From Plectosphaerella cucumerina (Eukaryota > Ascomycota > Sordariomycetes > Glomerellales > Plectosphaerellaceae): a stretch of 64,000 bases of DNA. Both the position numbers and the translations under genes were made by a program. The notes below the pieces were generated by a model, which saw only the letters and a program-made list of their open reading frames with translations, ran no database searches and was not told where the DNA came from. Below are positions 53,954-63,730 of the stretch, one piece after another (positions within the stretch are counted from its first letter, which is position 1; each line of letters starts with the position of its first letter). The DNA lies in assembly GCA_020746995.1 (NCBI GenBank), contig JAGPXD010000005.1, positions 3,822,982 to 3,886,981 of the forward strand. The letters run 5' to 3'.

Positions 53954-55087
53954 AGTCGGCGGCAGAGGTGCCGGACGGATATGGATCGGGCTTGCTGGTG
54001 GCGCGTTGTACCGTAGGGATCAAAGGCGTGCCCGCTTGGCGACGGGTGCATGAGCGAAGGTGGGGTCTTCTAGGATGCTCACAGTCACCTCTCCACGTTG
54101 GACTGTGGTCAGATGGCGAGTTGGCTGAGAGATGTCTCCGGCCCCATTCTATTGCTCGTTAGACCGGCTGATGATTAGCAGCGCCTTGGACTTGGTTGTT
54201 CGTACCAGACTCGAGGGTATGTTTGGGCGGCGGGCACACAGCCGAGCCCCATAACCCCAACTCCCGAATATATCGGCTTCCATCTGCAAACAGTCCAGCA
54301 TCTCATTCCTTCTATTCATCAGGGACCGCCCCACTATTGGTAGTGTTGCCACAACTTACGATATCTTGGCTTGGCTTGTGATCCTGGTCTCGAGAGTTCT
54401 TATCATTATTTCTACCTGTCGTTCCAAGTGCGTAATCTTTACATGGAGGCTGCGCCATGTCAGGAACGCAGCCATTTCCATTGGGTTGTACAAGCATACT
54501 TGCAGATGGCAACCATGTCTCTGACTGGAAGGTTGTGGCCCTGTGTGGGCACTTGGGGTTGGGGGAATTCGCCGGCCCGCATGGTGTCAGCTACTGTAGT
54601 ATGCGATTAGTTTTTGGTGGGCGGGAGGATGGGTAAGTGGTGTATTGTTGTTGTGAAAGAAGAGATGGGAGACGTGTGAAGTATGTACGGCGGCTCATGA
54701 ATTCAATACCCGTCCCTTCATGGCAGCAGAGAGCGGCTACGATTGGCCTGAATTGGGTTTAGGCTAGGGCAGTCATCACTTGGCAGCACTCCCTTTCCGG
54801 CGGATCTTCTCACCAACCAGGTTCCTGCTACAAAGGATAACTGGATCTGGCATCCGCTAGTATAGATAGCTTCAGGTGTTTAGGTCGAAGCTGTTTTAGC
54901 GCTCATTGAACCGATTGGAGAATCACACCCCGTCGGCGACCTAACCAAAGTTAAAATTACGAGCGGCTCGCCAGTGGGATAGGGACGGGCGGCGCGTGTG
55001 GAGGGGTGGTGCCGTCTAGGCTTCCCACCGAGCAAAGACTGGGGTAAGGGTGGGTGTCATCTATAGCATCCAGAGACGGCTAATAGT
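53954..55087. other. Possible upstream exons, then gene-poor sequence
   Basis: Minus-strand frames to about 54512 may belong to the hypothetical gene at 53177. From 54640 to 55087 nothing is recognised; this is the flank of JmjC copy 2. Confidence 0.35.
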
Positions 55088-56110
55088 GGCGAGAACGCAT
55101 GCACGCGGCGACGTCTTCAGGGAAGACCGGCTCGCCCGGATACAGGTAGTTAATTAACACGGCGAGATAATCGGTAAAGTCGACGATAAGGTGGGACTAC
55201 CGGGGATTTATAACAACGAGGTCCGTCTGTCCGGCGACGATAACTTCGAAGGGGGTATATACCTACTCGAGCATACTCGGCGGTAGGAACAGATTAAGGT
55301 AACGGACGGCCTGCCCGTAGTCTGTTATCGCCCTATATCGTCAGATAAACTTCTCGAGCTTCTTAGAGTCGTCGGGGTATACTATAAGCCAGATTTTATA
55401 GCCGGGGCTGATAATAAGATTATAGGATCGCAGGGCGGCGTCCTTATAATGGATAGGCGGTGCCCGAGGCCTTCTTCCCGTGATAATAGTAGAGGGTATT
55501 AACCCCGGGGATCTCGACGAGTTTGTTTAACTATATACCGGTACTTAGGACGTTCTTAAACGCGGTCGACCGGGTCGGTCCGACGTAGTAGGGGATAGGG
55601 CCCTTCGGAGGGCTGGTAGCTATGGTCTCGAGGAAGGCTCGGGCGTTAGCGGCGGATAGTCTGTCGGTGATTTTGGATAGGCCTGTAAGGTATTATTTAT
55701 CGACGGGCCGCTTAGCGAGGTAGAGGCGGGAGACCCCCCCCGTCTTTAAGGTTATCCTCGTCTTAGCTCTATTTGATAAACTATAGATTGTACTTTAGGT
55801 GTAAGTACGGGAAGTACTTTAGGAGTGTCGGTAAGTCGGGCTTAAGGGGTTATACGTCGATTAAGCTACCGAAACTTGTGTCGGCGGTAAAGCGGGCTAG
55901 GTAGTTAATAATACTTTCTCCTAGCTCCTCCGGGGCTAGGGCGAAGGCGGGCTTAGCCGTTAACGGCGGGGTTAGTACTAGCGCCCCGGGGGCCGGGTAA
56001 GATAGGATAGTTAAGGCGCGAATAGGTTATATCTTGGGCGTAGTAGAGGCCTGACTAGCGCGCTTCTCGCCGTACCGGGCGAGGACTATATTATAGATCT
56101 AGCGGGTGTG
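55088..56110 (-). pseudogene. JmjC gene fragment, RIP-mutated (copy 2)
   Basis: A collinear copy of 10292-11286 lies at 55101-56100, in the same orientation, diverged by many transitions. On the minus strand it reads ALAPEELGES, ADTSFGSLIDV-stop-PLKPDLP and V-stop-LNK, mirroring copy 1 including several shared stop positions. It keeps TGG (complement of 55389-55391) where copy 1 has the TAG at 10582-10580. At the first JmjC metal motif it keeps His (CAT) where copy 1 has Tyr, but it has a one-base frameshift there, and Lys replaces the acidic residue in both. A C run at 55735-55740 breaks the frame again. The N-terminal and C-terminal parts of the gene are missing. A dead fragment. Confidence 0.85.
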
Positions 56111-56383
56111 TAGCGCGCGGTTACGCCTACGCCGCGGAGTATCTCCTCCAGCGACGAGGGCCCTACGCTTCGCAGGTTATCGCCTGTCGAGTCGACCAGG
56201 AGGTAGCATCGTAGCACGCAGGGAGGCACCCGAGCAGATGATTATCGCCGCCACAGTCTACTACCTAAGAGTTAGGCCCCCCTGAATTAGGCCAGCAGTC
56301 GCGTGACCACAGATTAATCGTTACCTAAGGCGATCTCGAGACCTTCCCGTTACCTAGGATCGGAGACGTCGAAGGCCAGCTTC

Positions 56384-56424
56384 GCACGGGCCACAAGGGA
56401 CACATTATCCCTTATAGCCCGTGC
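56384..56424. repeat. Hairpin repeat B (16-bp arms, two mismatches)
   Basis: GCACGGGCCACAAGGG (56384-56399) and CCCTTATAGCCCGTGC (56409-56424) form arms around a 9-base loop. The two mismatches are G-to-A changes, as expected from RIP. Same family as 11699-11739 and 58334-58374. Confidence 0.88.
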
Positions 56425-56989
56425 GTCCGCCGGCAGCGAAACACAAGACGCCGCAGGCCACGAGCCGGATTATCCACGGGCCGGGGACCCCTTCGCCCCT
56501 CTTACTGACTGTAGCCAGCCTGACGAGTACCTGGTGGCACTGCATAGTCGTCGATAGGTTTCGACCACATCACAGAAGCTGCTTGAGTTGGGCCCGGGCG
56601 CTTGCGCCAACATCTCTTCTTGGTCAATCGTAATGTTGGATATAATTAGTGACGCCCGCATCTGGGGCAGGCGGCTCAGCACCTACAGGCGCCTCGATAG
56701 CCTGTCTGACCTGCCTACCTCCTGATATAGGCGGCATTGGGTTCACCTGCATCAAGCCTGACATTTCGGCGCAGGAGCCTGCCATGCATGTAACGGTCGA
56801 AACAGGGTTACCTTCATCCACCACCATATCTTACTTATAGTACGACTAACGGTCCACCTAAAGCGGGAGGGGACCTACGGCACAAGCGCCGGCGAAGATA
56901 CTGAGTTCAGGCACGCCTGAGCCGTGCGCCTTCTGCTTCTGCTACGCCGGGTCCCGGATGGCGAACAGCAACTCTGCCTAGACCAGCTC

Positions 56990-58020
56990 ACGTCTGCTGC
57001 CAGGGTATGCCCGCCGCGTCCGGGTGTGCATCGACAACAACTCGTACTTCTTCGCGGGCGCGACGGACCCCGACAACAACTGCCAAAAGGAGGATACTGG
57101 CGGCTCCTGCGACGGGTTCCAGGTGCTGCCAGGCTTTGACGAGCTCGACGGCATCAACTGGGGCCGCATCAAGCCCGAGGACCTCGTGGAGGGGTCCGTC
57201 GCGACGTGGAAGAAGAACGGGAAAAGAACGGCGTGGAGGCGATCGACCGCGTCAACAAGAACTTCCTCAGCTCGATCCAGGACGTCAACCTGCGCGCGCC
57301 GGGCATGAAGATAGCCAGTTCTGAAGCAGCTGTGCAGACCACCACGACCAAGTCGAGGTCCTGTTGGCATATGTGCCCCTGTTGTTGGCTAAGAAGGACC
57401 AGGATATTACCTACTCATAGTCTAGGAATAGAAGGTCTGAATCCCCGTAGTCGAGCTCGAAGGAAAGTCGAGCTGGTCCTGATGTAGGTTCTGGATGAGC
57501 TGGTCTACAGCGTCCTGGCGCCTGAGGCTGGATAGGATGCAGCAAAGTTGGCACCGCCGCCCTCTGCATTTTGCTGCAGGGCATGGTAAGAACCAAATTT
57601 CCAACAGTACATCTCAGCCACGCTCGGCACGGTAAAGGCTATGCTAGCGGCCTCGAACACCTGTTCGCAGCGGTCGCAGAGATTCGCCATTTCAAATCGA
57701 AAACCATGTCGGAAATTTGGAGGGGAAAGTCGAGCCCAGGCTCTAGACTGGCGTAGGGCGGCTGTTAATTGCAAATTCCATCGGGGACACGTCAGACACC
57801 ACCCTCACGAGCTGCGATGCTGCACTTTCTATTAATAGTGTCGTACGCCTTGACGACGTGTCGAGCGAGCTGCAAGTGATGCAGGAGTACTCGCATGAGG
57901 TCTCTAATGTGTTCAGTTTCTCCCAGGACGCCTCCCACTCGACTCTCATCGACCGGCGGCAGATGATAGTCTTTGTGGTTGCCATGAGGATCCGTTCGTG
58001 TTCCGAGGACGAGAACCCAT
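56990..58020 (+). pseudogene. Cys-rich secreted-protein relic, possibly killer-toxin-like chitinase C-terminal half
   Basis: Protein-like pieces appear in shifting frames. VCIDNNSYFFAGATDPDNNC with GGSCDGFQVLPGFDELDG lies near 57020-57170. NGVEAIDRVNKNFLSSIQDV with LRAPGMKIAS lies near 57230-57320, one frame over. RLDDVSSELQVMQEYSHEVS with DRRQMIVFVVAMRI lies near 57845-57990. The order (Cys-rich segment, then a helical SHxVS...DRRxMI segment) recalls the C-terminal half of fungal subgroup C chitinases, which resemble the Kluyveromyces killer-toxin alpha subunit. That match is from memory and uncertain. At least two frameshifts and missing pieces make it non-functional. Sequence between 57330 and 57760 is degenerate. 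Confidence 0.4.
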
Positions 58021-58099
58021 GACGGCTGGCCTTCGATCGCATTGCGCACTGCACCATTCCAAAGCCTCCGCGGTTTAAATAGCGTCCATCTTCCCAACC

Positions 58100-58190
58100 A
58101 GGCCTCTCTTTGGGACTATTGTCTGTATCGAGAGGTCCCTACTCCGGGACTGTCGCCTGGATCGACAAGTCCCTTCTTTGGGACATTTAG
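58100..58190. repeat. 34-bp minisatellite, inverted second locus
   Basis: On the reverse strand this reads GATCCAGGCGACAGTCCCGG and so on, with a full 34-bp unit at 58132-58165 or nearby and partial units on both sides. It is the same family as 4282-4587, in opposite orientation, and keeps the GTCCC...GGGAC inverted pair. Confidence 0.8.
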
Positions 58191-58333
58191 GACATTGGCC
58201 AGATCCCAAATGAGTCCCCATTCATAACTACGCGAAAGGAACGCCGTCGGGACGCACCAACTCACCGCTGGTTGATGGCCTCATTTTGGGACCATAAGAG
58301 AAAGCGCTCAGAAAGCCCGATTTTGCGACATAT

Positions 58334-58374
58334 GCACGGGCCATAAGTCTGAGGCTCAGACTTGTAGCCCATGC
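58334..58374. repeat. Hairpin repeat C (19-bp arms, three mismatches)
   Basis: GCACGGGCCATAAGTCTGA (58334-58352) pairs with TCAGACTTGTAGCCCATGC (58356-58374) around a 3-base loop. The outer part matches hairpins at 11699 and 56384. Confidence 0.85.
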
Positions 58375-59015
58375 CCATCGAGAGAACAAACCACGGACAT
58401 GTACCGCATCATAAACAGCGAGAACGAAACTTTGAAATCTAAGAAGCAACAGCGCCACAAGACGCCCTCTGAGGCCGCAGAGCCTTCACGGATGTCGATG
58501 CCATCCCAGCATTGAGCAACACCTGTGCAGGCTCGGTGGGCCGACAGAAGCCCTGACCATCGAAACTTGAAAGCACGCCACGAAATACGACGTGTCTACG
58601 GATAACAGCATCGCCAACCCAAGCATTGAGCCTAGCCCAACTCGATTTTGCAGACCTGTTGGCGGCGCAAGTTGGCTGGTAGTGGGGTGTGGGCAGACTG
58701 ACCCTACATGAGGGCTCCAGGAACCATCCAGTGGCTGTTTCTTGGTGTGTGCTGACGTGTCCTCATTGGTCAGAATAATACATCAGGCGCGTCGAGGCAC
58801 CACCACCCTCTCGTCCGTTTCGTACGCCCGCTCGTCCATTTCGTACGACCTCTCGTCTGTTTCGTACGACCTCTCGTCTGATATTAGATAGCGGCCACAA
58901 CCAAGTAGGATTTCAAGTCAAGTCAAGTCCAATCTTACCCTCCTTCATCACAACAAGATAGCGCCCCGCCTCCGGGCCCCCCAACACGCGCAGACTGCCG
59001 ACATAATCCGGTATA
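58375..59015. other. Subtelomeric sequence with a 21-bp tandem repeat
   Basis: About 3.4 copies of a 21-bp unit (CTCGTCCGTTTCGTACGACCT) at 58808-58880, then CAAGTCAAGTCAAGTCC at 58915-58931. No gene recognised. Confidence 0.7.
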
Positions 59016-59050
59016 GGGTTAGCTTAGGGTTAGCTTAGGGTGGGTTAGGG
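59016..59050. repeat. Telomere-like repeats at the inner end of the retroelement
   Basis: GGGTTAGCTTAGGGTTAGC and GGGTGGGTTAGGG: degenerate TTAGGG units, G-rich on the + strand like the terminal telomere. They mark the 3' boundary of the minus-strand element. Confidence 0.8.
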
Positions 59051-59159
59051 TCTATTTTGCCTGTCTAAGCTATCTAGCCTTGTTTTTACAAAGAGAGGTA
59101 TAGCTTTAGCTATCTCTTAAAGAGGGGAGAGGGGATTTCTAGGAAAGAGAAAGAGAAAC

Positions 59160-59240
59160 TAGGGAAAGACAGTAGCTTAGGTAGCTTAGCGTGGGGTTAG
59201 GTAGCTTAGCTTGGGTTTAGCTAGCTTAGCGAGAAGAGAG
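59160..59240. repeat. TAGCTTAG-type degenerate repeat in the element 3' region
   Basis: GTAGCTTAG occurs repeatedly (GGTAGCTTAGCGTGGGGTTA, GGTAGCTTAGCTTGGG, TAGCTAGCTTAGCGAG). It looks like diverged telomeric repeat sequence inside the 3' untranslated part. Confidence 0.65.
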
Positions 59241-59292
59241 AGGTATAGGAAGATAGGGGAGTAGGAAGATAGGAAAAATAGGAAAGGGTAGT

Positions 59293-62200
59293 CTACCGAC
59301 GGGGGATATCCCTAGCGATAGAGGCCGCGGACTTTGCTTTATACCGGGTAAGGGTAAGAGCGATATTCGCGTCTAGCCAACGGGCTGTAGGGGGTCCAAG
59401 AGCCTTCTGGAGGTTCTTATACTCCCTAGCGGTTGATTTTTCCATTAGACCCCCCGTAGAAAAGATTAGGGGGTGAAATATAGTCCCTAGGGACTTGTAT
59501 TTCCTCCTTTTCTCGTCTGCGGCTTCGGTAAGGGTCTGGAAGGCTTCCTCGCGGGCTGAGTCCTTGTTGACTGCTACGATTTGGACGTCGTAGTAGTGAC
59601 GGTAGGTCCCGAGCTGTAGGGAAAAATCGGCCCGTAAGGCAGGCTGGGTAGGGGTAGGGGTAGGGGACCCGGGGGGGTCCTGGGGGGGGTCTTCGGGGGT
59701 GGGGACCCTGGGTTCCACCTCAAGCTCCAGGTCAGTCCGGCTAGTAAGAGCTTTTTCGAAGGCTCGGACGACTTGGTTGTGGCGGGCTATCCAGCGGCGG
59801 TTTGCGCCCCCGCAGGTGTCCTCGTGACCCAGGGTAGGGCTACGGGAGCCGCAGTAGGGGCAGGGGCGGGAGGGGGGTCTAACAGGGGCTAGGAGCCTAC
59901 CCCTAAGGGCTTCTATAATCTCTGGGTCTGAGAAAATATCCTGTTTGTGGAGGGGTAGGGTCCCGAGCCACTGTCTCCCTAGGTAGGAAGTCCCCTCGAG
60001 GAGGGTTCTTTTTTCCTGGGGAGATAGACCCTCCTTAAGACCCCGTAGCTTCGCAGCGTTTAGCTCAGCTAGGACCTCCTTGGGTGAGGGGGGTCTTTTT
60101 TCCCTAGGGGGGATAGGGGGTAGGGAATCCGGAAGGATACGTTCCCTAAGCCCCCTAGTAAGTACCCTCGCTGCCTGGTAGAGCCCTGGGGCTAGCTCTT
60201 CGTGAAGGGGGAGGCCTAGACCCCCGTCCCTTACCGGAAGGGCTATTAGGTCCTTCTGGAGATCCCGGGGGGTCTCCGTAGGGGTCCTAGAAGCCAGGGC
60301 TACTACTACCTTCTCGATCAGGCCGTCAGCCTTCCTCCAGAGGTCCTGTAGACCGTCAGGGCGTAGCTGTCGGAGTAGGTGCCTTAGGAGTAGGTGGGAG
60401 CTACCCCGTAGGAGTAGTAAGGCGTACTGCCTAGGGAGCTCTCGTAGGGAGTCGAGGACCTTGGAAAAGGTAGAGATCTGGGTCTTTAGGAAGGTCCTCC
60501 GGGCTTCTAGGGGTCCTAGAAAAGACCCTAGGGCCTTGAATCCCCCCTCCCGGAGGGTCTGGACTGGGATTTCCTTGGATTTCGACCGGTTAAGGGTAAC
60601 CGGGGAGTCCTGGAGTACCTTCTCGACGGTAGGTAAGACTGGGATCCTATTCCGGTTAAGGATATAGGTATCGTCGAGGTAGGAGACTATAGTGGCGTCC
60701 GGGAGGGCCTTTTGTAAGGCTTCGAGGGTAGGTCGGTAGGCTAGGGAAAAAAGGAGGGGTCCTAGGGGGTCCCCTTGCCTAACCCCCTGGGTACTCGCGA
60801 GGATAGTTCCGCCGGCTGTTACTAGGACAGACGGCCTACTATAGGCCCACGCGGTAGCCCGGTAGAAGGTAGGGGCGTAGAGAGCCACCGTAGTAGCTAT
60901 AGAGCCCCTATCTACCTCGTTAAAGGCGTTCTGGAGGTCTAGGGACGTGATTGTCTCTATACCGGCTCTATTATCCCCCTCTATAGCGTCGGAGAGGAGG
61001 AAGACAGCGGGTTCTACCCCCCCGGGGGTCTTAACCCCTAGCTGGGTGGGAAGTAGGGACCCGGGGCGATAGGAGGTAAGGAGTATAGCTTTAAGGGCTA
61101 CTCGATAGAGTAAATCCCCTATAGCGATAGGCCTAACCCCCCCGCCGGGTTTTTCCAGGGCTACTAGGCGGCTCGCGCAAAGTAGGTCAGCCCCGGGAGC
61201 GGTGCCCTGACGGATCATGTCCGCGAGGAGTCGTAGGGCTGCGATAAACGGGGACTCGGGGGGTCCTAGGGCTAGATCCAGGAGGGGTCTAGTCCAGCCG
61301 CTTAGCCCGGGGGCTTTTTCCCTACCGATCGAGCTAATAGCCTTAGCTATAGCTTCCTCGGTCACCGGCTGTCCGGCTCGGGGGTTCCCAGACCGGGAAA
61401 AAGGGGTCTTGGGGCCGATAGGGTGTTTCTGTCGTAGGAGATCGAGGGTCTGGGGGGTCTCTTCGGCTAGGGGGGTAGGGTCGGTAAGGGCCTTGGCCGC
61501 CCTACCGATAAAGCCTCTTTCCAGGAGTCTAGAGGCTCTCTCGGTAGGGGTAGAGTCCCCGGGGGGTCTCTGGGGGGATTCCTGAGGCGCGGGGGGGTCT
61601 GGGATAACCCCAGGGTAGGCTCGGAGGGTAGGGGCGAGCTGTCCCTTGGATAGGGCTAATCCCAGGACCCGGGGAAGGAGGAGAAGGGGTAGGAGGGTTT
61701 TCTCGCGGGGGTTCCGGATAAAAGCTTCCGCGGTCCGTTTAGCGGCTTCCTCGAAGAGGGTAGCCTGACGGTAGTGGAGGCGTTTTTCCGGAATTTGCAC
61801 CCCCGAGAAGGCTAGGAGGGTCTGGACGGAAGCCTTCTGGAGGATGGGTTCTAGAGCCTCGCGGTGGGCTTCCTCTAGGGAGGCGGACTCCCTAGGGGAG
61901 GGGGGCTCTCTAGTAGTACTAGGGCTTGAAAAATCGCTTCCGGGGGGCTCGGGGGACTCCCTAGGGGTACTAGGGGGGTCCGAGGGGATTCCCTGGGGGC
62001 GGAGGAGGGCGTCTAGCGAGGGTAGGGAGCCTGTAGATCCGGGGGTCGAGGGGGACTCGGTAGGGACTCTCGAGGGGTCCCTATACCCCCCTAGCCCTCT
62101 AGGGGTACTAGGGGGTAGGGGGGCGCCCGAGGGTCTAGCCCGGGGGGCTGGGGTAGGGCTAGGGGATCCTAGAGCCCTAGGGCGGGATCTAGGGGGCTGC

Positions 62201-62661
62201 CCCTTGGGTGAGGGGGTTCCGGCCCTTCGTTTCCGGACAAGGTCCCTCTCGCGGAGGGTCCTAAAGCGGCTCGCCCACTGTGTGGGAGAGTGGGTAGCCT
62301 GGGGAGCCCTACGGGGTAGGGAGGCCCTAGGGGGTAGGGAGGGGCGGAAATACGCGTTAAAGTGCGCTCTCGTAGCCTCCCAGGAGCCCGAGGGGGGCGG
62401 GGGGGGGTCTTGGGGGGTCCCGGAGGGTGGATTCCTTACCCTGGGTAGGGTAGAAATCCTGGAAGACCCAGGGATCCCGTGGACCTTGGCCGCGTGGGTT
62501 TTCACCCCCTGGGAGCCTTTGCAGGCCGTCCCACAGGTTGGGCAGGGGGTTAAGCCGAGTGGCTGGAGCTGGAGGGGGGTGTAGCTATCCTGGGGGTGTT
62601 TTTTCCTGATGTGGTCTATCAGGTCGGCGTATTCCCCTTTGCAGGACGGGCAGGGAGCCAT
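59293..62661 (-). CDS. Reverse transcriptase with zinc fingers and restriction-like endonuclease
   Basis: 1122 aa, uninterrupted. Residues 4-22 (CPSC...HIRKKH) and 40-61 (CPTC...HAAKVH) are two C2H2 fingers, presumed to bind the target. A Pro/Ser-rich linker runs to about residue 290. The reverse transcriptase has KAPGLSGW, RLVALEKPGGGVRPIAIGDL, SLDLQNAFNEVD (first catalytic Asp), GVRQGDPLGPLLFSLAY and YLDD at 661-664. The C-terminus has CPYC...GHEDTC (C-x2-C-x8-H-x3-C), then RRWIARHN and a PD-(D/E)xK-like ADF...YYD pair (Asp 1012 and Asp 1025, 12 residues apart). This is the order of R2/CRE-type elements with a restriction-enzyme-like endonuclease that prime reverse transcription on cut target DNA. 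All catalytic residues are present, with Ala replacing the usual Pro before the first Asp. It is likely competent. Confidence 0.93.
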   Translation of the reverse strand: MAPCPSCKGEYADLIDHIRKKHPQDSYTPLQLQPLGLTPCPTCGTACKGSQGVKTHAAKVHGIPGSSRISTLPRVRNPPSGTPQDPPPPPSGSWEATRAHFNAYFRPSLPPRASLPRRAPQATHSPTQWASRFRTLRERDLVRKRRAGTPSPKGQPPRSRPRALGSPSPTPAPRARPSGAPLPPSTPRGLGGYRDPSRVPTESPSTPGSTGSLPSLDALLRPQGIPSDPPSTPRESPEPPGSDFSSPSTTREPPSPRESASLEEAHREALEPILQKASVQTLLAFSGVQIPEKRLHYRQATLFEEAAKRTAEAFIRNPREKTLLPLLLLPRVLGLALSKGQLAPTLRAYPGVIPDPPAPQESPQRPPGDSTPTERASRLLERGFIGRAAKALTDPTPLAEETPQTLDLLRQKHPIGPKTPFSRSGNPRAGQPVTEEAIAKAISSIGREKAPGLSGWTRPLLDLALGPPESPFIAALRLLADMIRQGTAPGADLLCASRLVALEKPGGGVRPIAIGDLLYRVALKAILLTSYRPGSLLPTQLGVKTPGGVEPAVFLLSDAIEGDNRAGIETITSLDLQNAFNEVDRGSIATTVALYAPTFYRATAWAYSRPSVLVTAGGTILASTQGVRQGDPLGPLLFSLAYRPTLEALQKALPDATIVSYLDDTYILNRNRIPVLPTVEKVLQDSPVTLNRSKSKEIPVQTLREGGFKALGSFLGPLEARRTFLKTQISTFSKVLDSLRELPRQYALLLLRGSSHLLLRHLLRQLRPDGLQDLWRKADGLIEKVVVALASRTPTETPRDLQKDLIALPVRDGGLGLPLHEELAPGLYQAARVLTRGLRERILPDSLPPIPPREKRPPSPKEVLAELNAAKLRGLKEGLSPQEKRTLLEGTSYLGRQWLGTLPLHKQDIFSDPEIIEALRGRLLAPVRPPSRPCPYCGSRSPTLGHEDTCGGANRRWIARHNQVVRAFEKALTSRTDLELEVEPRVPTPEDPPQDPPGSPTPTPTQPALRADFSLQLGTYRHYYDVQIVAVNKDSAREEAFQTLTEAADEKRRKYKSLGTIFHPLIFSTGGLMEKSTAREYKNLQKALGPPTARWLDANIALTLTRYKAKSAASIARDIPRR

Positions 62662-62720
62662 GGGGGGGTTGGGTCGGGCTTCGGGTTTGGGTTTGGGTTT
62701 GGGTTGGGGTTAGGGTTAAA
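62662..62720. repeat. CCCTAA/CCCAAA/CCCGAA array at the 5' end of the retroelement
   Basis: On the minus strand just before the ATG: CCCTAA, CCCCAA, three CCCAAA, CCCGAAG, CCCGACCC, a graded series of telomere-repeat variants. It may be the element's 5' terminus joined to telomere. Confidence 0.88.
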
Positions 62721-62959
62721 ACCCTAAGCTACCCAAGCTACTACAAGCCCGGGCTCGAAGCGGGAGTTCGGGAAGGTCGAAAAAGCGTTAAAAAAGGGGG
62801 GAAAAGAGTCCGGGAAGACCGGGAAAGGCCCTCTAAAAAAGACGTCTAGAAAGTAATAATCTAGAAATCTCCTCTAGAGAGAGGGGGAGGTAGGGGGTAG
62901 AGAGAAGAGGGTAAGAGAGATAGGGAGAAAGGTAGCTAGGAGGGGGGGTAGTTTCGGTA
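62721..62959. other. Purine-rich spacer between element and satellite
   Basis: AG-rich sequence (GGGAAAAGAGTCCGGGAAG, AGAGAGAGGGGGAGGTAGGG) without coding potential. Confidence 0.5.
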
Positions 62960-63683
62960 TATATAGGTAACCTAAAGTCAACCCAAAGTCAACCCAAAGT
63001 CAACCCAAAGTCTCCGGACTCTAGATCCGGCGCGAAAGGCCCCTAAGTCTGGTTTCGGGGTCTAGGAAAACCCCGAAAGTAACTTTACCCTACTTTCGGG
63101 TTTTATATCTAGCCCGAAGGGCCTTTATATCTAGTCTCGGGGTCTAGAAAGTCCGTAAGACCCCGAAGTCCTAGTCTATATAACCTTAAGTCTAACCCAA
63201 AGGTCGACCCAAAGGTCGACCCAAAGTCTAACCCAAAGGTCGACCCAAAGTCTAACCCAAAGGTCGACCCAAAGTCCTATATAGTAAGTTTTCTCTTTAA
63301 CCCAAAGTCCAACCCAAAGTCTAACCCAAGGTCTAACCCAAAGTCCAACCCAAAGGTCGACCCAAAGTCCTATATAGTAAGTTTTCTCTTTAACCCAAAG
63401 TCCAACCCAAAGTCCTATATAGTAAGTTTTCTCTTTAACCCAAAGTCCAACCCAAAGTCTAACCCAAAGTCTAACCCGAAGGTCGACCCAAAGTCCTATA
63501 TAGTAAGTTTTCTCTTTAACCTAAAGTCTAACCCAAAGGTCAACCCAAAGGTCAACCCAAAGTCTAACCCAAAGGTCGACCTAAAGTCCTATATAGTAAG
63601 TTTTCTCTTTAACCTAAAGTCTAACCCAAAGGTTAACCCAAAGGTCAACCCAAAGGTTAACCCAAAGTCCTATATAGAGAATA
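62960..63683. repeat. Subtelomeric satellite of AACCCAAAGTC units with TATATAG blocks
   Basis: Units AACCCAAAGTC and AACCCAAAGGTCG repeat through the stretch. A 26-bp block (TCCTATATAGTAAGTTTTCT then CTTTAA) recurs at 63275, 63368, 63413, 63494 and 63587, with a partial copy at 63668. The AACCC part resembles the C-rich telomere strand, so its orientation is opposite to the terminal TTAGGG tract. Confidence 0.9.
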
Positions 63684-63684
63684 A

Positions 63685-63730
63685 CCCGGGCAAGCCCGGG
63701 GAACCCGAGAATAGCCGGGGCAAGCCCCGG
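63685..63730. repeat. Two GC hairpins with CAAG loops
   Basis: CCCGGG-CAAG-CCCGGG at 63685-63700 and CCGGGG-CAAG-CCCCGG at 63715-63730, both perfect, 46 bases from the telomere tract. Confidence 0.9.

Larger units (their letters stand above)
59016..62720 (-). mobile_element. Telomere-associated non-LTR retrotransposon (MoTeR-like)
   Basis: One long ORF on the minus strand, with its 5' end facing the chromosome end. The 3' flank (59050-59292) has TAGCTTAG-type repeats and ends in TTAGGG-like units. The 5' flank just upstream of the start codon is an array of CCCTAA, CCCAAA and CCCGAA variants. This arrangement and the protein type match the MoTeR elements of Pyricularia telomeres as I recall them. 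No target duplication can be judged because the flanks are themselves telomere-like. Confidence 0.8.

Noticed and set aside
61844..62584. A 246-codon open frame on + opposite the retroelement ORF
   Set aside because: It is antisense to the Pro/Ser-rich linker of the reverse transcriptase protein. Its Gly/Ser/Arg-rich content is the mirror of that composition, with no domain of its own.
62960..63683. CRISPR-like array
   Set aside because: The repeats are short telomere-like satellite units without unique spacers, in a eukaryotic chromosome end.
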